Source of the DNA: Paludisphaera mucosa
GTDB taxonomy: Bacteria > Planctomycetota > Planctomycetia > Isosphaerales > Isosphaeraceae
DNA length: 64,000 nucleotides
Assembly: GCF_029589435.1 (NCBI RefSeq)
Contig: NZ_JARRAG010000002.1
Span: 124,001 to 188,000 of the forward strand
Direction of reading: 5' to 3'
In this document: positions 8,701 through 16,235 of the stretch, one piece after another
Layout of the letters: every line of letters starts with the position of its first letter
Numbering within the stretch: the stretch's first letter is position 1
Notes under the pieces: model-generated
What the model was told of the DNA's origin: nothing
What the model saw: the letters and a program-made list of their open reading frames with translations, nothing else
Database searches by the model: none
Position numbers and translations under genes: made by a program

Positions 8701-8808
8701 AACCGGACAGCGCCCAAGACACTCACGGCCGCCTCTCCCTCGGCCGAGAACATCCGGAACGACGTCCGGTTGGCTTGCTGGCTCGACGGCCCGCTTCGGG
8801 CCGGAACC
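8701..8808 (-). ncRNA. Array unit 2
   Basis: Inner stem CGGCCG 8726-8731/8741-8746 around loop 8732-8740. Outer stem AACCGGAC 8701-8708 with GTCCGGTT 8764-8771. Second hairpin 8780-8808 with GGCCCG/CGGGCC stem. The U-tract is replaced by CCUUAC and the following second hairpin is missing. Confidence 0.7.
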
Positions 8809-8814
8809 TGGTGG

Positions 8815-8932
8815 AAAAAACCGGTCAGAGAGCCGACACTCCGCGACGACCTCTCCCTTCGCCGCGGAACACCGTATCCACTGACCGGTTGGCCTGGCGG
8901 CTCGACGACTCGCTCGGGGGCGGGTCGGAACC
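8815..8932 (-). ncRNA. Array unit 3
   Basis: Inner stem 8840-8849/8859-8868 (one A-C on plus, G-U on minus) around loop 8850-8858. Outer stem AACCGGTCAG 8819-8828 with CTGACCGGTT 8881-8890, a perfect 10 bp. Second hairpin 8899-8932. Six U follow the outer stem on the minus strand. Confidence 0.72.
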
Positions 8933-8938
8933 TTTTGT

Positions 8939-9050
8939 AAAAACCGGCAGCGATTCGATTCCCTGCGGACGCCTCTCCCTCGTCCGCAAGAAACCTCGTC
9001 AAACTGCCGGTTGGCTTGGTGGCTCGACGGCCCTGTTCGGGGCCGGAACC
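8939..9050 (-). ncRNA. Array unit 4
   Basis: Inner stem TGCGGACG 8964-8971 with CGTCCGCA 8981-8988 around loop 8972-8980. Outer stem AACCGGCAG 8942-8950 with CTGCCGGTT 9004-9012. Second hairpin 9021-9050 with GGCCC/GGGCC stem. Confidence 0.72.
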
Positions 9051-9054
9051 TGGT

Positions 9055-9186
9055 GGAAAAAACCGGTCAGAGAGCCGATACTCCGCGACGACCTCTCCCT
9101 TCGCCGCGGAACACCGTATCCACTAACCGGTTGGATCGTCCGGGCTCGACGTCTCCCCGCCTTTCGTGCCGGCGGGGATCGGAACC
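9055..9186 (-). ncRNA. Array unit 5 (first on minus strand)
   Basis: Near-copy of unit 3. Inner stem 9082-9091/9101-9110 around loop 9092-9100. Outer stem 9061-9070/9123-9132 differs from unit 3 by one base, which gives G-U on minus and a C-A mismatch on plus. The second hairpin (9143-9186) has an unrelated, longer stem TCCCCGCC/GGCGGGGA. Confidence 0.7.
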
Positions 9187-9196
9187 TCGGTGTGAG

Positions 9197-9240
9197 AAAG
9201 GGCGAGCGGGGGGTCGTGCGAGGCATCCCGCTCGCCCTTT
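9197..9240. repeat. 14-bp-stem hairpin flanking the array
   Basis: AAAGGGCGAGCGGG (9197-9210) pairs perfectly with CCCGCTCGCCCTTT (9227-9240), 16-nt loop. It lies just before unit 5 on the minus strand. It could be a terminator that insulates the array or the first structural element of its transcript. Confidence 0.6.
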
Positions 9241-9249
9241 GGCGGGGCA

Positions 9250-9264
9250 ATCGTGTAACACGAT
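9250..9264. promoter_or_regulatory. Palindromic site upstream of the array
   Basis: ATCGTGTAACACGAT is a perfect palindrome around a central A. Its short arms and position upstream of the array (minus-strand sense) suggest a dimeric repressor operator, but no regulator is identified. Confidence 0.35.
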
Positions 9265-9802
9265 CGTCGCCAGTGGGGTGGCTTCTTGTAAGTTGGTTGG
9301 AGCCTTCCGGCCCTCGTCTTGACTCGGTTGCAACTTTAGGAACCGACTCGACTTTCGTCCTTACCTTCGTTCTCGTCTCGACGCCAGGAGTAAAAAGCAA
9401 AGGCAGTGCCAGAACCCGAAAACGGATCGACGGGAGGCCTCGGGAACGCCGAGAGGACCCCCATCCGATCGCGGATTTCCCAAATCTCCGAATAGTTTAC
9501 GACGAGGGATTTTTTTTCGAGGAGACGTCGGAAATTCAGCCCGCGGGCCTCGATCCAACAATTCTCAATCCGATCTCTTGGTGGCATCGCACAAGATCCA
9601 GGCAGGTCCTGCCGAAGAGATCAACACACTATTGGCCTGATGAGTGACCATCCGGGACTCGGCGGGATTGGGATCGCGAATCGAGTGTTCCGGATGACAA
9701 TCGGACCCGACCCCCGAGGTCAGGAAGAGACAATCCGGGCATGATGACTGGGTGTCTTCTCGAATTCGGGCACCATCAAGCCAGCTGGGACGGTTTTCAC
9801 GC

Positions 9803-11050
9803 ATGCTTAACGAAGAGACGTCGGGGCCGCCCTTCGATGTAGGCTTCATCCCGGCGATCGCAGCCTGGGAGAATCAGGGCGAGGCCGCCCCCCTGGAAGG
9901 ATGGACGGCGCAGGAACTCGAATCCTCGGGGGCCCCGACGCGATTGCCGCTCGCCGCGTGGTGGCCGGCTCTCGACCGCCTGGCGACGGCGCGTCGCGCC
10001 CGACCCGGCTGGCCCCAGCCGCTCGACGACCGGCTGACCGACTTCGTGCGGATGCTCTTGAGGTTCACCCGGCCCGACGGCCGGCCGTCGGCCCTCGGCG
10101 CCGCGCCGGCCGGCTTCCGCACGCCCGCCTCGTCCTGGTCGAAGATCGCCTCGGCCTTCCCCGCGGGGGACGTCCACCGCGTCCTGAGCTGGTGGTTCCC
10201 GCGTCGCGACTTCGAACCCGTCCCGCCCCCCCTGCCCGCCTGGTCGAGCCCCGATCGGGCGCTCGGCGTCCTCCGGGCGGACTGGACGCCCCGGGGCGAC
10301 TTCCTGACCTTCGATCAGCGTGAAGACGGGGGCGGGACGCGGTTCGAGCTGTACGGGGCCGGCGTCCCCTGGCTGGGCCCGAACTGGGCGGCCCCCGGAC
10401 CGCCGGGGTCGCCGACGCCGACGTCCGCGGCCGAACCGACGGCCTGGGCGACGAACTCCAGCGCCGACGTCGCCGAGTGGACGTTCCGGGCCGGCGACCT
10501 GCAAGTCACCCGCCTGGCCCTGATGCTGCGCGGCCGCCGCCTGGCCATCCTGGCCGACCAGGTCGAGGGGGCCCGATCCGCCGAGACGTTGGAAACGCGC
10601 CTGGCCGTGCCCGAGGGCCTGGCCGTGGCGACCATCCCCGACGCCGAGGCCCTGCTCTTGAGGACGGGGGGCCCCGGGAAGTCGGCCCAGGTGATCCCGA
10701 TCGGCCTCGGCCGGCTCACGTTCGACGCCGAGTCGCGGCGGCTCGTGCTGCCCCAGGTCCCGGTCGAGGGCCGGGCGTGGCTCCCCCTGGTGGTCTCGTG
10801 GGACCACGCGCGGCACCGCAAGCCGCTCCAGTGGCGGCGGCTGACGGTCGCCGAGCAAGGCCAGGCCTGCCCGCCGGAGGCCGCCTGGGCGGCGCGGGTG
10901 AGCTGGGGGCGGGCCGAGACGTTCGTGGTGTACCGCAGCCTGGGCCCCGCGACGCGGCGGTCGTTCCTGGGCTGCTCGACGACCGCCCGGTTCCTGGTCG
11001 GCCGGTTCACGCCCGAGGGGGACGTCGACGTGATCGTGACGCTCCCCTGA
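9803..11050 (+). CDS. Hypothetical protein, possibly beta-sandwich/heparinase-like
   Basis: 415 residues from the ATG at 9803; only a weak GGGACGG lies upstream. There is no signal peptide. The N-terminal 120 residues contain Trp/Pro-rich helical segments (LPLAAWWPALDRLATARRAR, LLRFTRPDGRPS). The rest is beta-rich (WTPRGDFLTFDQREDGGGTRFELYG, EWTFRAGDLQVTRLALML, LAILADQVEGARSAETLETRL), with a pattern that recalls the C-terminal sandwich of heparinase II/III-like proteins. No catalytic motif is visible, so the function is unknown. It could be a non-enzymatic structural or carbohydrate-related protein. It is cytoplasmic by appearance and stands alone, convergent with the small membrane gene at 11065. 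Confidence 0.6.
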   Translation: MLNEETSGPPFDVGFIPAIAAWENQGEAAPLEGWTAQELESSGAPTRLPLAAWWPALDRLATARRARPGWPQPLDDRLTDFVRMLLRFTRPDGRPSALGAAPAGFRTPASSWSKIASAFPAGDVHRVLSWWFPRRDFEPVPPPLPAWSSPDRALGVLRADWTPRGDFLTFDQREDGGGTRFELYGAGVPWLGPNWAAPGPPGSPTPTSAAEPTAWATNSSADVAEWTFRAGDLQVTRLALMLRGRRLAILADQVEGARSAETLETRLAVPEGLAVATIPDAEALLLRTGGPGKSAQVIPIGLGRLTFDAESRRLVLPQVPVEGRAWLPLVVSWDHARHRKPLQWRRLTVAEQGQACPPEAAWAARVSWGRAETFVVYRSLGPATRRSFLGCSTTARFLVGRFTPEGDVDVIVTLP

Positions 11051-11064
11051 GCCGTCGGCTCGCC

Positions 11065-11268
11065 TCAGCGGTCCCGGGGCTTGCTCAGGATCGTCGTCAG
11101 CGAGAGGCCGACGTAGACGAGCACCACCACGGCGGTCAGCATGCCGGTGTGGAAATGGCTCTTGGCCAGGCTGGGGCTGCCGCCGCCCCGGATCAGGAGT
11201 CCGAGTACGGCCTGGGTCGTGATCAGGACCGCGGACAGGATTCCGGTTATGATGAGGAGCGGCTTCAT
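11065..11268 (-). CDS. Small two-helix membrane protein
   Basis: 67 residues from the ATG at 11268-11266 (AGGCGACC upstream); an ATG at 11289 gives seven more residues. Two hydrophobic helices (LLIITGILSAVLITTQAVLGLLI and MLTAVVVLVYVGLSLTTIL) are joined by a short polar loop with SLAKSHFHTG. The family is unknown to me. It ends 14 bp from the end of the convergent gene 9803-11050. Confidence 0.6.
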   Translation of the reverse strand: MKPLLIITGILSAVLITTQAVLGLLIRGGGSPSLAKSHFHTGMLTAVVVLVYVGLSLTTILSKPRDR

Positions 11269-11401
11269 CGAAAGGTCGCCTCGGTCCATCGCGTTGCGCG
11301 GGCCGACTTCGCCGACGACCCGACTCGAACGCCCCGAAGATAACCGATGCGGCGTCCCGCGTCACCCCGACGCCCCCGCGCTCCAGGCCGACCATCCCGA
11401 C

Positions 11402-12103
11402 ATGAACAGCGACCGAATCCGCGAGAACCTCCTCACCGTCCAGGGCCGGATCGCCCAGGCCGCCCGCCGATCGGGCCGCGAGCCGGCCGCGGTGACGCTC
11501 GTCGCCGTCACCAAGAAGCGGCCCGTCGAGCTGCTGCGGCCCCTGCTGGAGGCCGGCACCCTCGACCTGGGCGAGAACTACCCGCAGGAACTCTGGGAGA
11601 AGGTCGAGGCTCTGTCCGGCGCCCCGGCCCCGATCCGCTGGCACCTGATCGGCCACCTGCAAGGCAACAAGGCCCGGCGGACCCTGCCGATGGTCCGGCT
11701 GATCCACGCCGTGGACTCGCTCAAGCTGCTGAAGACGCTCGACGACCTGGCCGCCGAGGTCGCCGACCCGCCCGAGGTCTGCCTGCAGGTCAACACGTCG
11801 GCCGAGGAGGCCAAGCACGGCTGGAAGGACGCCTCGGTCCTCGCCGACGCCGACGCCATCGCCGCCTGCTCCCGCATCAAGGTCGCCGGCCTGATGACGA
11901 TGGCCGCCTACGGCACAGACGCCGAGACCGCCCGACCCTCGTTCGTCCGCCTCCGGGCCATCCGCGACTCGCTGGCCCGATTGACCGGCCTGCCGCTGCG
12001 AAGCCTCTCGATGGGGATGTCGAACGACTACGAGGCCGCCGTCGAGGAGGGCGCGACGCTCGTCCGGGTCGGCTCCGCGCTCTTCGAGGGGGTCGAGCCG
12101 TGA
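11402..12103 (+). CDS. YggS/PLPBP family pyridoxal-5'-phosphate homeostasis protein
   Basis: 233 residues from the ATG at 11402. The fold is the alanine-racemase-like N-terminal barrel. VTLVAVTKKRP holds the PLP-binding lysine near residue 37, followed by LGENYPQELWEKVEAL, WHLIGHLQGNKAR, VCLQVNTSAEEAKHGW, GLMTMAAYG and SLSMGMSNDYEAAVEEGATLVRVGSALF. The protein carries PLP and keeps B6 vitamers and amino/keto-acid pools balanced; it has no known catalysis. It overlaps the next gene by a GTGA start/stop junction, the usual yggS-yggU coupling in bacteria. Confidence 0.93.
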   Translation: MNSDRIRENLLTVQGRIAQAARRSGREPAAVTLVAVTKKRPVELLRPLLEAGTLDLGENYPQELWEKVEALSGAPAPIRWHLIGHLQGNKARRTLPMVRLIHAVDSLKLLKTLDDLAAEVADPPEVCLQVNTSAEEAKHGWKDASVLADADAIAACSRIKVAGLMTMAAYGTDAETARPSFVRLRAIRDSLARLTGLPLRSLSMGMSNDYEAAVEEGATLVRVGSALFEGVEP

Positions 12104-12423
12104 TCGAGCTGACTCCTAGCAAGGAGGGCGTCCTCGTGAACGTCCACGCCCAGCCAGGCGCCCGCCGCAGCGGGGTCCTCGGCGAGCACGCCGGGGCGAT
12201 CCGCGTGGCCGTGACCGCCGCCCCCGACAAGGGGAAGGCCAACGCCGCGATCCTCGACGTCCTCGCCCAGGCGCTCGGCCTGCGGACCTCGCAGCTCGCC
12301 CTGATCTCCGGCGAGACCTCGCGCCGCAAGCGAGTCCTCCTCGCCGACATCACCCCCGAGGATGCCGGCCGACGAATCGCCGAGGCCCTCCCTATCCCCA
12401 AGCCCGAAGTCGATTCTCGTTAA
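12100..12423 (+). CDS. DUF167 / YggU family protein
   Basis: 107 residues starting at the GTG at 12100, which overlaps the yggS stop (GTGA). Conserved YggU landmarks are VNVHAQPGARRSGVLGEH, IRVAVTAAPDKGKANAAIL and LISGETSRRKRV. This small alpha/beta family has no defined biochemical role; translational coupling to yggS is its most consistent context. It is followed at 17 bp by aroA. Confidence 0.88.
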   Translation: MIELTPSKEGVLVNVHAQPGARRSGVLGEHAGAIRVAVTAAPDKGKANAAILDVLAQALGLRTSQLALISGETSRRKRVLLADITPEDAGRRIAEALPIPKPEVDSR

Positions 12424-12440
12424 GGCCCAACGGAAGACCG

Positions 12441-13748
12441 ATGCCCGACTATCCCGCCGAACTCGCGATCGACCCCTGGACCGGCCCCCCGCCGGCCGCC
12501 GCCGTGCGCGTCCCCGGCTCCAAGAGCCTGACCAACCGCGCCCTGATCGTCGCCGCCCTCGCCCGGGGCCCGAGCGTCCTCATCGACGCGCTCGACAGCG
12601 AGGACACCCGCGTCATGATCGACGCCCTCGAGAAGCTGGGCGTGGCGATCGATCACGACGCGAAGGCCGCCACGATCCGCGTCACCGGCTGCAGCGGCCG
12701 ATTCCCCACGGGCGAGGCCGACCTCTACGTCGCCAACTCGGGGACCACGCTGCGGTTCCTGACGGCCGCGCTCGCGGCCGGCAAGGGGAGCTACCGAATC
12801 GACGGCACCCCCCGGATGCGCCAGCGGCCCGTCGCCGACCTCTTGCAGGCGCTCAACGGCCTGGGGGCCTTCACGAAGAGCGAGCTGGACACCGGCTGTC
12901 CGCCCGTCGTCATCAAGGCCGACGGCCTCGACGGCGGCTTCGCGTTCGTCCGCGGCGACGTCTCCAGCCAGTTCCTCAGCGGCCTGCTCATGGCCCTGCC
13001 CTACGCCCGAGGCGAGACGGTCGTCGAGGTCGAGGGCGTGCTGGTCTCGCGGCCCTACGTCGCCATGACGCTCAAGGTGATGCGCGACTTCGGGTTCCAG
13101 GTCGACAACCGCAAGTACAAGCGGTTCATCGTCAAGCCGGGCCGGTACGACTCTCGCGAGTATGCGATCGAGCCCGACGCCTCGGCCGCCAGCTACTTCT
13201 TCGCCCTGGCCGCGATCACGGGGGGCTCGGTGACGGTCGAGGGCCTGGGCTCGTCGAGCATCCAGGGCGACGTGCACTTCGTCGACATCCTCGAACACAT
13301 GGGATGCGCCGTGGTCCGCGAGGCCGACCGGACGACCGTGACCGGCGGCCCGCTGCGGTCGTTCGACGTCGACATGAACGCCATCAGCGACACCGTGATG
13401 ACGCTCGCCGTCGTCGCCCTCTTCGCCGACGGCGTCACCCGCATCCGCAACGTGGCCCACATCCGCCACAAGGAGACCGACCGCATCGCCGCCCTCGCGA
13501 CCGAGCTGCGCAAGCTGGGCGCCGACGTCGACGAGCAGCCCGACGGCCTGCTCATCATCCCCCCGCCCCCCGGCGGCCTGCGGCCGGCCTCGATCGCGAC
13601 GTACGACGACCACCGCATGGCCATGGCCTTCGCGCTGGCCGGCCTGAAGATCCCCGGCGTGGTCATCCAGGACCCGGGCTGCGTCGCCAAGACCTACCCG
13701 GGCTTCTGGGACGACCTGGCCGCGACCCGAACCGCCCCGACGGCTTGA
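12441..13748 (+). CDS. aroA: 3-phosphoshikimate 1-carboxyvinyltransferase (EPSP synthase)
   Basis: 435 residues, full length for the family. It converts shikimate-3-phosphate and PEP to EPSP in the shikimate pathway. Visible motifs are GSKSLTNRALI (substrate-binding lysine and serine), NSGTTLRFLTAAL, GTPRMRQRPVADLL, SSQFLSGLLMALP, PDASAASYFFALA, RHKETDRIAAL and TYDDHRMAMAFAL. The ATG at 12441 follows the yggU stop by 17 bp, so this is probably part of a yggS-yggU-aroA(-aspS) unit. Nothing is missing in the active site as far as I can see. Confidence 0.96.
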   Translation: MPDYPAELAIDPWTGPPPAAAVRVPGSKSLTNRALIVAALARGPSVLIDALDSEDTRVMIDALEKLGVAIDHDAKAATIRVTGCSGRFPTGEADLYVANSGTTLRFLTAALAAGKGSYRIDGTPRMRQRPVADLLQALNGLGAFTKSELDTGCPPVVIKADGLDGGFAFVRGDVSSQFLSGLLMALPYARGETVVEVEGVLVSRPYVAMTLKVMRDFGFQVDNRKYKRFIVKPGRYDSREYAIEPDASAASYFFALAAITGGSVTVEGLGSSSIQGDVHFVDILEHMGCAVVREADRTTVTGGPLRSFDVDMNAISDTVMTLAVVALFADGVTRIRNVAHIRHKETDRIAALATELRKLGADVDEQPDGLLIIPPPPGGLRPASIATYDDHRMAMAFALAGLKIPGVVIQDPGCVAKTYPGFWDDLAATRTAPTA

Positions 13749-13871
13749 CGCTCTGGAAGAGCGCGGGGTATCGTGAACGACTTGACGACGGCCCGTCCGG
13801 CTCCTCCTGGGGGCGACCCAAATCCGGACGGCGTTGGAATTTACGGCAATCGACAGGCCGCCGAGCGAACC

Positions 13872-15632
13872 ATGCTGCTGAAACGGACGCACACCTGCGG
13901 GGAATTGACCAAGGAGCACGTCGGCGAGGCCGTCGCGCTCAACGGCTGGGTCGACGCCTGGCGCGACTTCGGCGGCCTGGTCTTCATCGACCTCCGCGAC
14001 CGCTACGGCGTGACCCAGGTCGTCTTCGAGCCCGAGGCCGGCGCCGACCTGCAGGCCCAGGCTCGCGAGCTGCGCAACGAGTACGTCGTGGGGATCCGCG
14101 GCAAGGTCGCGCCGCGGCTCGCGGGCAAGGCGAACCCCAAGCTCAAGACCGGCGAGATCGAGGTCCGCGCCGTCGAGCTGGTCGTCTACAACGCCTCGCC
14201 CACGCCCCCGTTCGAGATCAACGGCCCCGAGCCGAACGAGGAGCTGCGGCTCAAGTACCGCTTCCTCGACCTGCGCCGGCCCGACCTCCAGCGCGTCTTC
14301 GTGATGCGGCACAAGATCGGCCAGACGATGCGCCGGACGCTCTCCGACCTGGGGTTCCTCGAGGTCGAGACCCCCGTCCTGGGCCGCAGCACGCCCGAGG
14401 GCGCCCGCGACTTCCTGGTCCCCAGCCGCGTCCACCCGTCGCATTTCTACGCGCTGCCGCAGTCGCCGCAGCTCTACAAGCAGCTCTTGATGGTCTCGGG
14501 CTTCGACCGCTACTTCCAGATCGCCCGCTGCTTCCGCGACGAGGACCTCCGCGCCACGCGTCAGCCCGAGTTCACGCAGCTCGACGTCGAGATGTCGTTC
14601 GTCGAGGACCAGGACGTCATGACGACGATGGAAGGCCTGATCGCCGCGCTCGCGAAGGAGTTCGGCGGCGAGGAGCTGACCCTGCCGCTCCCCCGGTTCA
14701 AGTACCACGACGTGATGGAGCGGTTCGGCAGCGACCGGCCCGACCTCCGCTACGCCCTGGAGCTGAAGGACCTGGCCGACGTCGCCGAGCAGACCGAGTT
14801 CCGGGTCTTCCAGCAGGCGAAGGAGGCCGGCAACCGCATCCGCGGCCTCTGCGCCCCGGGCGGCGGCGAGAAGTACAGCCGCAAGGACCTCGACGGCCTG
14901 ACCGAGTTCGCCGGGACCTTCGGCGCGAAGGGCCTGGTCTGGCTGAAGGTGGAGGCCGAGACCTTCGCCGGGCCGACCGCGAAGTTCTTCAAGCCCGAGG
15001 TCCAGGCCCAGCTCCGCGAGCGGTTCGACGCGAAGGCCGGCGACCTGATCCTGATCGTCGCCGACACCCAGGCGGTCACGAGCCAGGCGCTCTCGAACCT
15101 CCGCGCCCGGCTCGCCGGCGAGTTGAAGCTGTACGACCCCAAGGCGTTCCACTATTCCTGGGTCATCCAGTTCCCGCTGCTGGCGTGGGACGCCGAGGAG
15201 AACCGGTACGTCGCCGAGCACCACCCGTTCACGATGCCCCTCGCCGAGGACCTGCCGCTGCTCGACACCGACCCGGCCAAGGTGAGGGCCCAGGCGTACG
15301 ACCTCGTCATCAACGGCGAAGAAGGCGCGGGGGGGACGATCCGCTGCCACGACCCGGTGATCCAGTCCAAGATCTTCGCCCTGCTCGGCCTCTCACCCGA
15401 ACAGGCGGAGGAGAAGTTCGGCTTCCTGCTGAGCGCCCTACGCAATGGCGCGCCGCCCCACGGCGGCATCGCCTTCGGCTACGACCGGCTCGTCATGCTC
15501 TACGCCGGCCTGACCAACATCCGCGACTGCATCGCCTTCCCCAAGACCGCCAAGGGGACCGACATCATGACCGGCGCACCGGGCACCGTCGACCTGCGTC
15601 AGCTCAAGGAACTCCACATCCGATCGACCTGA
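13872..15632 (+). CDS. aspS: Aspartyl-tRNA synthetase (bacterial type, with GAD insertion)
   Basis: 586 residues from the ATG at 13872; an upstream GTG at 13773 would add 33 unconserved residues. The N-terminal OB-fold anticodon-binding domain begins RTHTCGELTKEHVGEAVALN and includes GGLVFIDLRDRYG. The class II core shows motif 1 (GFLEVETPVLGRSTPEGARD), motif 2 (RCFRDEDLRATRQPEFTQLD) and motif 3 (GGIAFGYDRLVMLYAG), with an inserted GAD-type domain between, as in bacterial AspRS. It charges tRNA-Asp (or Asp/Asn if non-discriminating). It follows aroA by 123 bp and ends before a strong hairpin at 15664-15700. Confidence 0.97.
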   Translation: MLLKRTHTCGELTKEHVGEAVALNGWVDAWRDFGGLVFIDLRDRYGVTQVVFEPEAGADLQAQARELRNEYVVGIRGKVAPRLAGKANPKLKTGEIEVRAVELVVYNASPTPPFEINGPEPNEELRLKYRFLDLRRPDLQRVFVMRHKIGQTMRRTLSDLGFLEVETPVLGRSTPEGARDFLVPSRVHPSHFYALPQSPQLYKQLLMVSGFDRYFQIARCFRDEDLRATRQPEFTQLDVEMSFVEDQDVMTTMEGLIAALAKEFGGEELTLPLPRFKYHDVMERFGSDRPDLRYALELKDLADVAEQTEFRVFQQAKEAGNRIRGLCAPGGGEKYSRKDLDGLTEFAGTFGAKGLVWLKVEAETFAGPTAKFFKPEVQAQLRERFDAKAGDLILIVADTQAVTSQALSNLRARLAGELKLYDPKAFHYSWVIQFPLLAWDAEENRYVAEHHPFTMPLAEDLPLLDTDPAKVRAQAYDLVINGEEGAGGTIRCHDPVIQSKIFALLGLSPEQAEEKFGFLLSALRNGAPPHGGIAFGYDRLVMLYAGLTNIRDCIAFPKTAKGTDIMTGAPGTVDLRQLKELHIRST

Positions 15633-15663
15633 CGGATCGACCTTTCCGTCACGATCGACGTCC

Positions 15664-15700
15664 CCGAACGCCGCACGGACCTGTTCCCTGCGGCGTTCGG
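15664..15700 (+). terminator. Terminator after aspS
   Basis: CCGAACGCCGCA (15664-15675) pairs with TGCGGCGTTCGG (15689-15700), 12 bp with a 13-nt loop, followed by CGTTT. It lies 31 bp after the aspS stop. Confidence 0.75.
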
Positions 15701-15730
15701 CGTTTCCACGCATGGCGCGGTGGAAAATCG

Positions 15731-15758
15731 TTGACACTTCGGGCCGTTAGGATACATT
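15731..15758 (+). promoter_or_regulatory. Sigma70-like promoter
   Basis: A perfect -35 TTGACA (15731-15736) and TACATT (15753-15758) with a 16-bp spacer lie 60 bp upstream of the ATG at 15819. This is one of the clearest housekeeping promoters in the window. Confidence 0.6.
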
Positions 15759-15818
15759 GATCTTCACGCAACTCATGCATCCGTCCCGGCCCCCGGGCCC
15801 CGTGCGAATCCGCATCCC

Positions 15819-16235
15819 ATGACGACGCCGCAACCGCGACGACATCGACTCCTCCGGCTCGCGCCCTTGCTGGCGTCGCTGGTGGCCTGCGCGGTCGTCT
15901 CGGGCGAGGCGATGGCCGGCTGCTCGCACCCCGCGGGCGCGACGACCCTGCGTCGAGCGACCACCGCGCTGCAGGTGGTCGAGCTGGCGGAGACGGGCGA
16001 CGCGACGACCTGGGCCCCGCCCGGGCGTCCCTGCAACGGCCCCCGCTGCCAGTCCAAGGCCCCCTCGGCCGACGCGCCGATCCCGGCCCCCCTCCCCGAT
16101 CGCGACGACGGCTGCCTCGCCGGCCTCACGCTGGCCCCGGCTTCCCGCGACCCCGTCGCCGTCGCCTGGGCCGACCCTTTCCTGTCGCCCATCCTCACCG
16201 CCCTGGCCCTCGAACGCCCCCCGCGCGGCGTCTGA
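15819..16235 (+). CDS. Small secreted hypothetical protein
   Basis: 138 residues. The N-terminus [28 protein letters not shown] is a signal peptide. The mature part has four cysteines ([27 protein letters not shown]), a pattern that could form disulfides outside the cytoplasm. No domain was recognised. It has its own sigma70-like promoter and is followed by a repeat element. Confidence 0.65.
   Translation: MTTPQPRRHRLLRLAPLLASLVACAVVSGEAMAGCSHPAGATTLRRATTALQVVELAETGDATTWAPPGRPCNGPRCQSKAPSADAPIPAPLPDRDDGCLAGLTLAPASRDPVAVAWADPFLSPILTALALERPPRGV

Larger units (their letters stand above)
8603..9186 (-). repeat. Tandem array of five covarying structured units (candidate novel ncRNA family)
   Basis: Five units with invariant loop CCTCTCCCT (plus strand; AGGGAGAGG on minus) at 8643, 8732, 8850, 8972 and 9092, spaced 89, 118, 122 and 120 bp. 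Each loop is closed by a 6-10 bp stem whose sequence differs between units but stays paired, and each is enclosed in an outer stem AACCGG.../...CCGGTT that also covaries beyond the shared core. Four units carry a second hairpin bounded by GGCTCGACG and CGGAACC. On the minus strand most units end CCGGUUUUU. Mismatches that become G-U pairs favour the minus strand at three sites. No known Rfam family was recognised. Confidence 0.85.
8425..9802. other. 1.4-kb gene-free region carrying the structured repeat array
   Basis: No reading frame here shows protein-like composition. From low to high coordinate it holds a short hairpin (8576-8602), five tandem hairpin units (8603-9186), a 14-bp-stem hairpin (9197-9240), a palindrome (9250-9264), and about 500 bp of less ordered, AT-richer sequence with a run of eight T at 9507-9514. 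Confidence 0.85.

Noticed and set aside
8603-9186. CRISPR array
   Set aside because: The repeats are not exact, the variable parts are paired stems within each unit rather than unique spacers, and no cas genes are near.
8688-9647. Protein-coding frames across the array (e.g. 319 codons on plus)
   Set aside because: The frame contains copies of the same hairpin repeat, has Arg/Thr-rich composition and no start signal; RNA structure explains the sequence better.
12420-15350. 976-codon frame antisense to aroA-aspS
   Set aside because: Shadow of two highly conserved enzymes; no recognisable domain.
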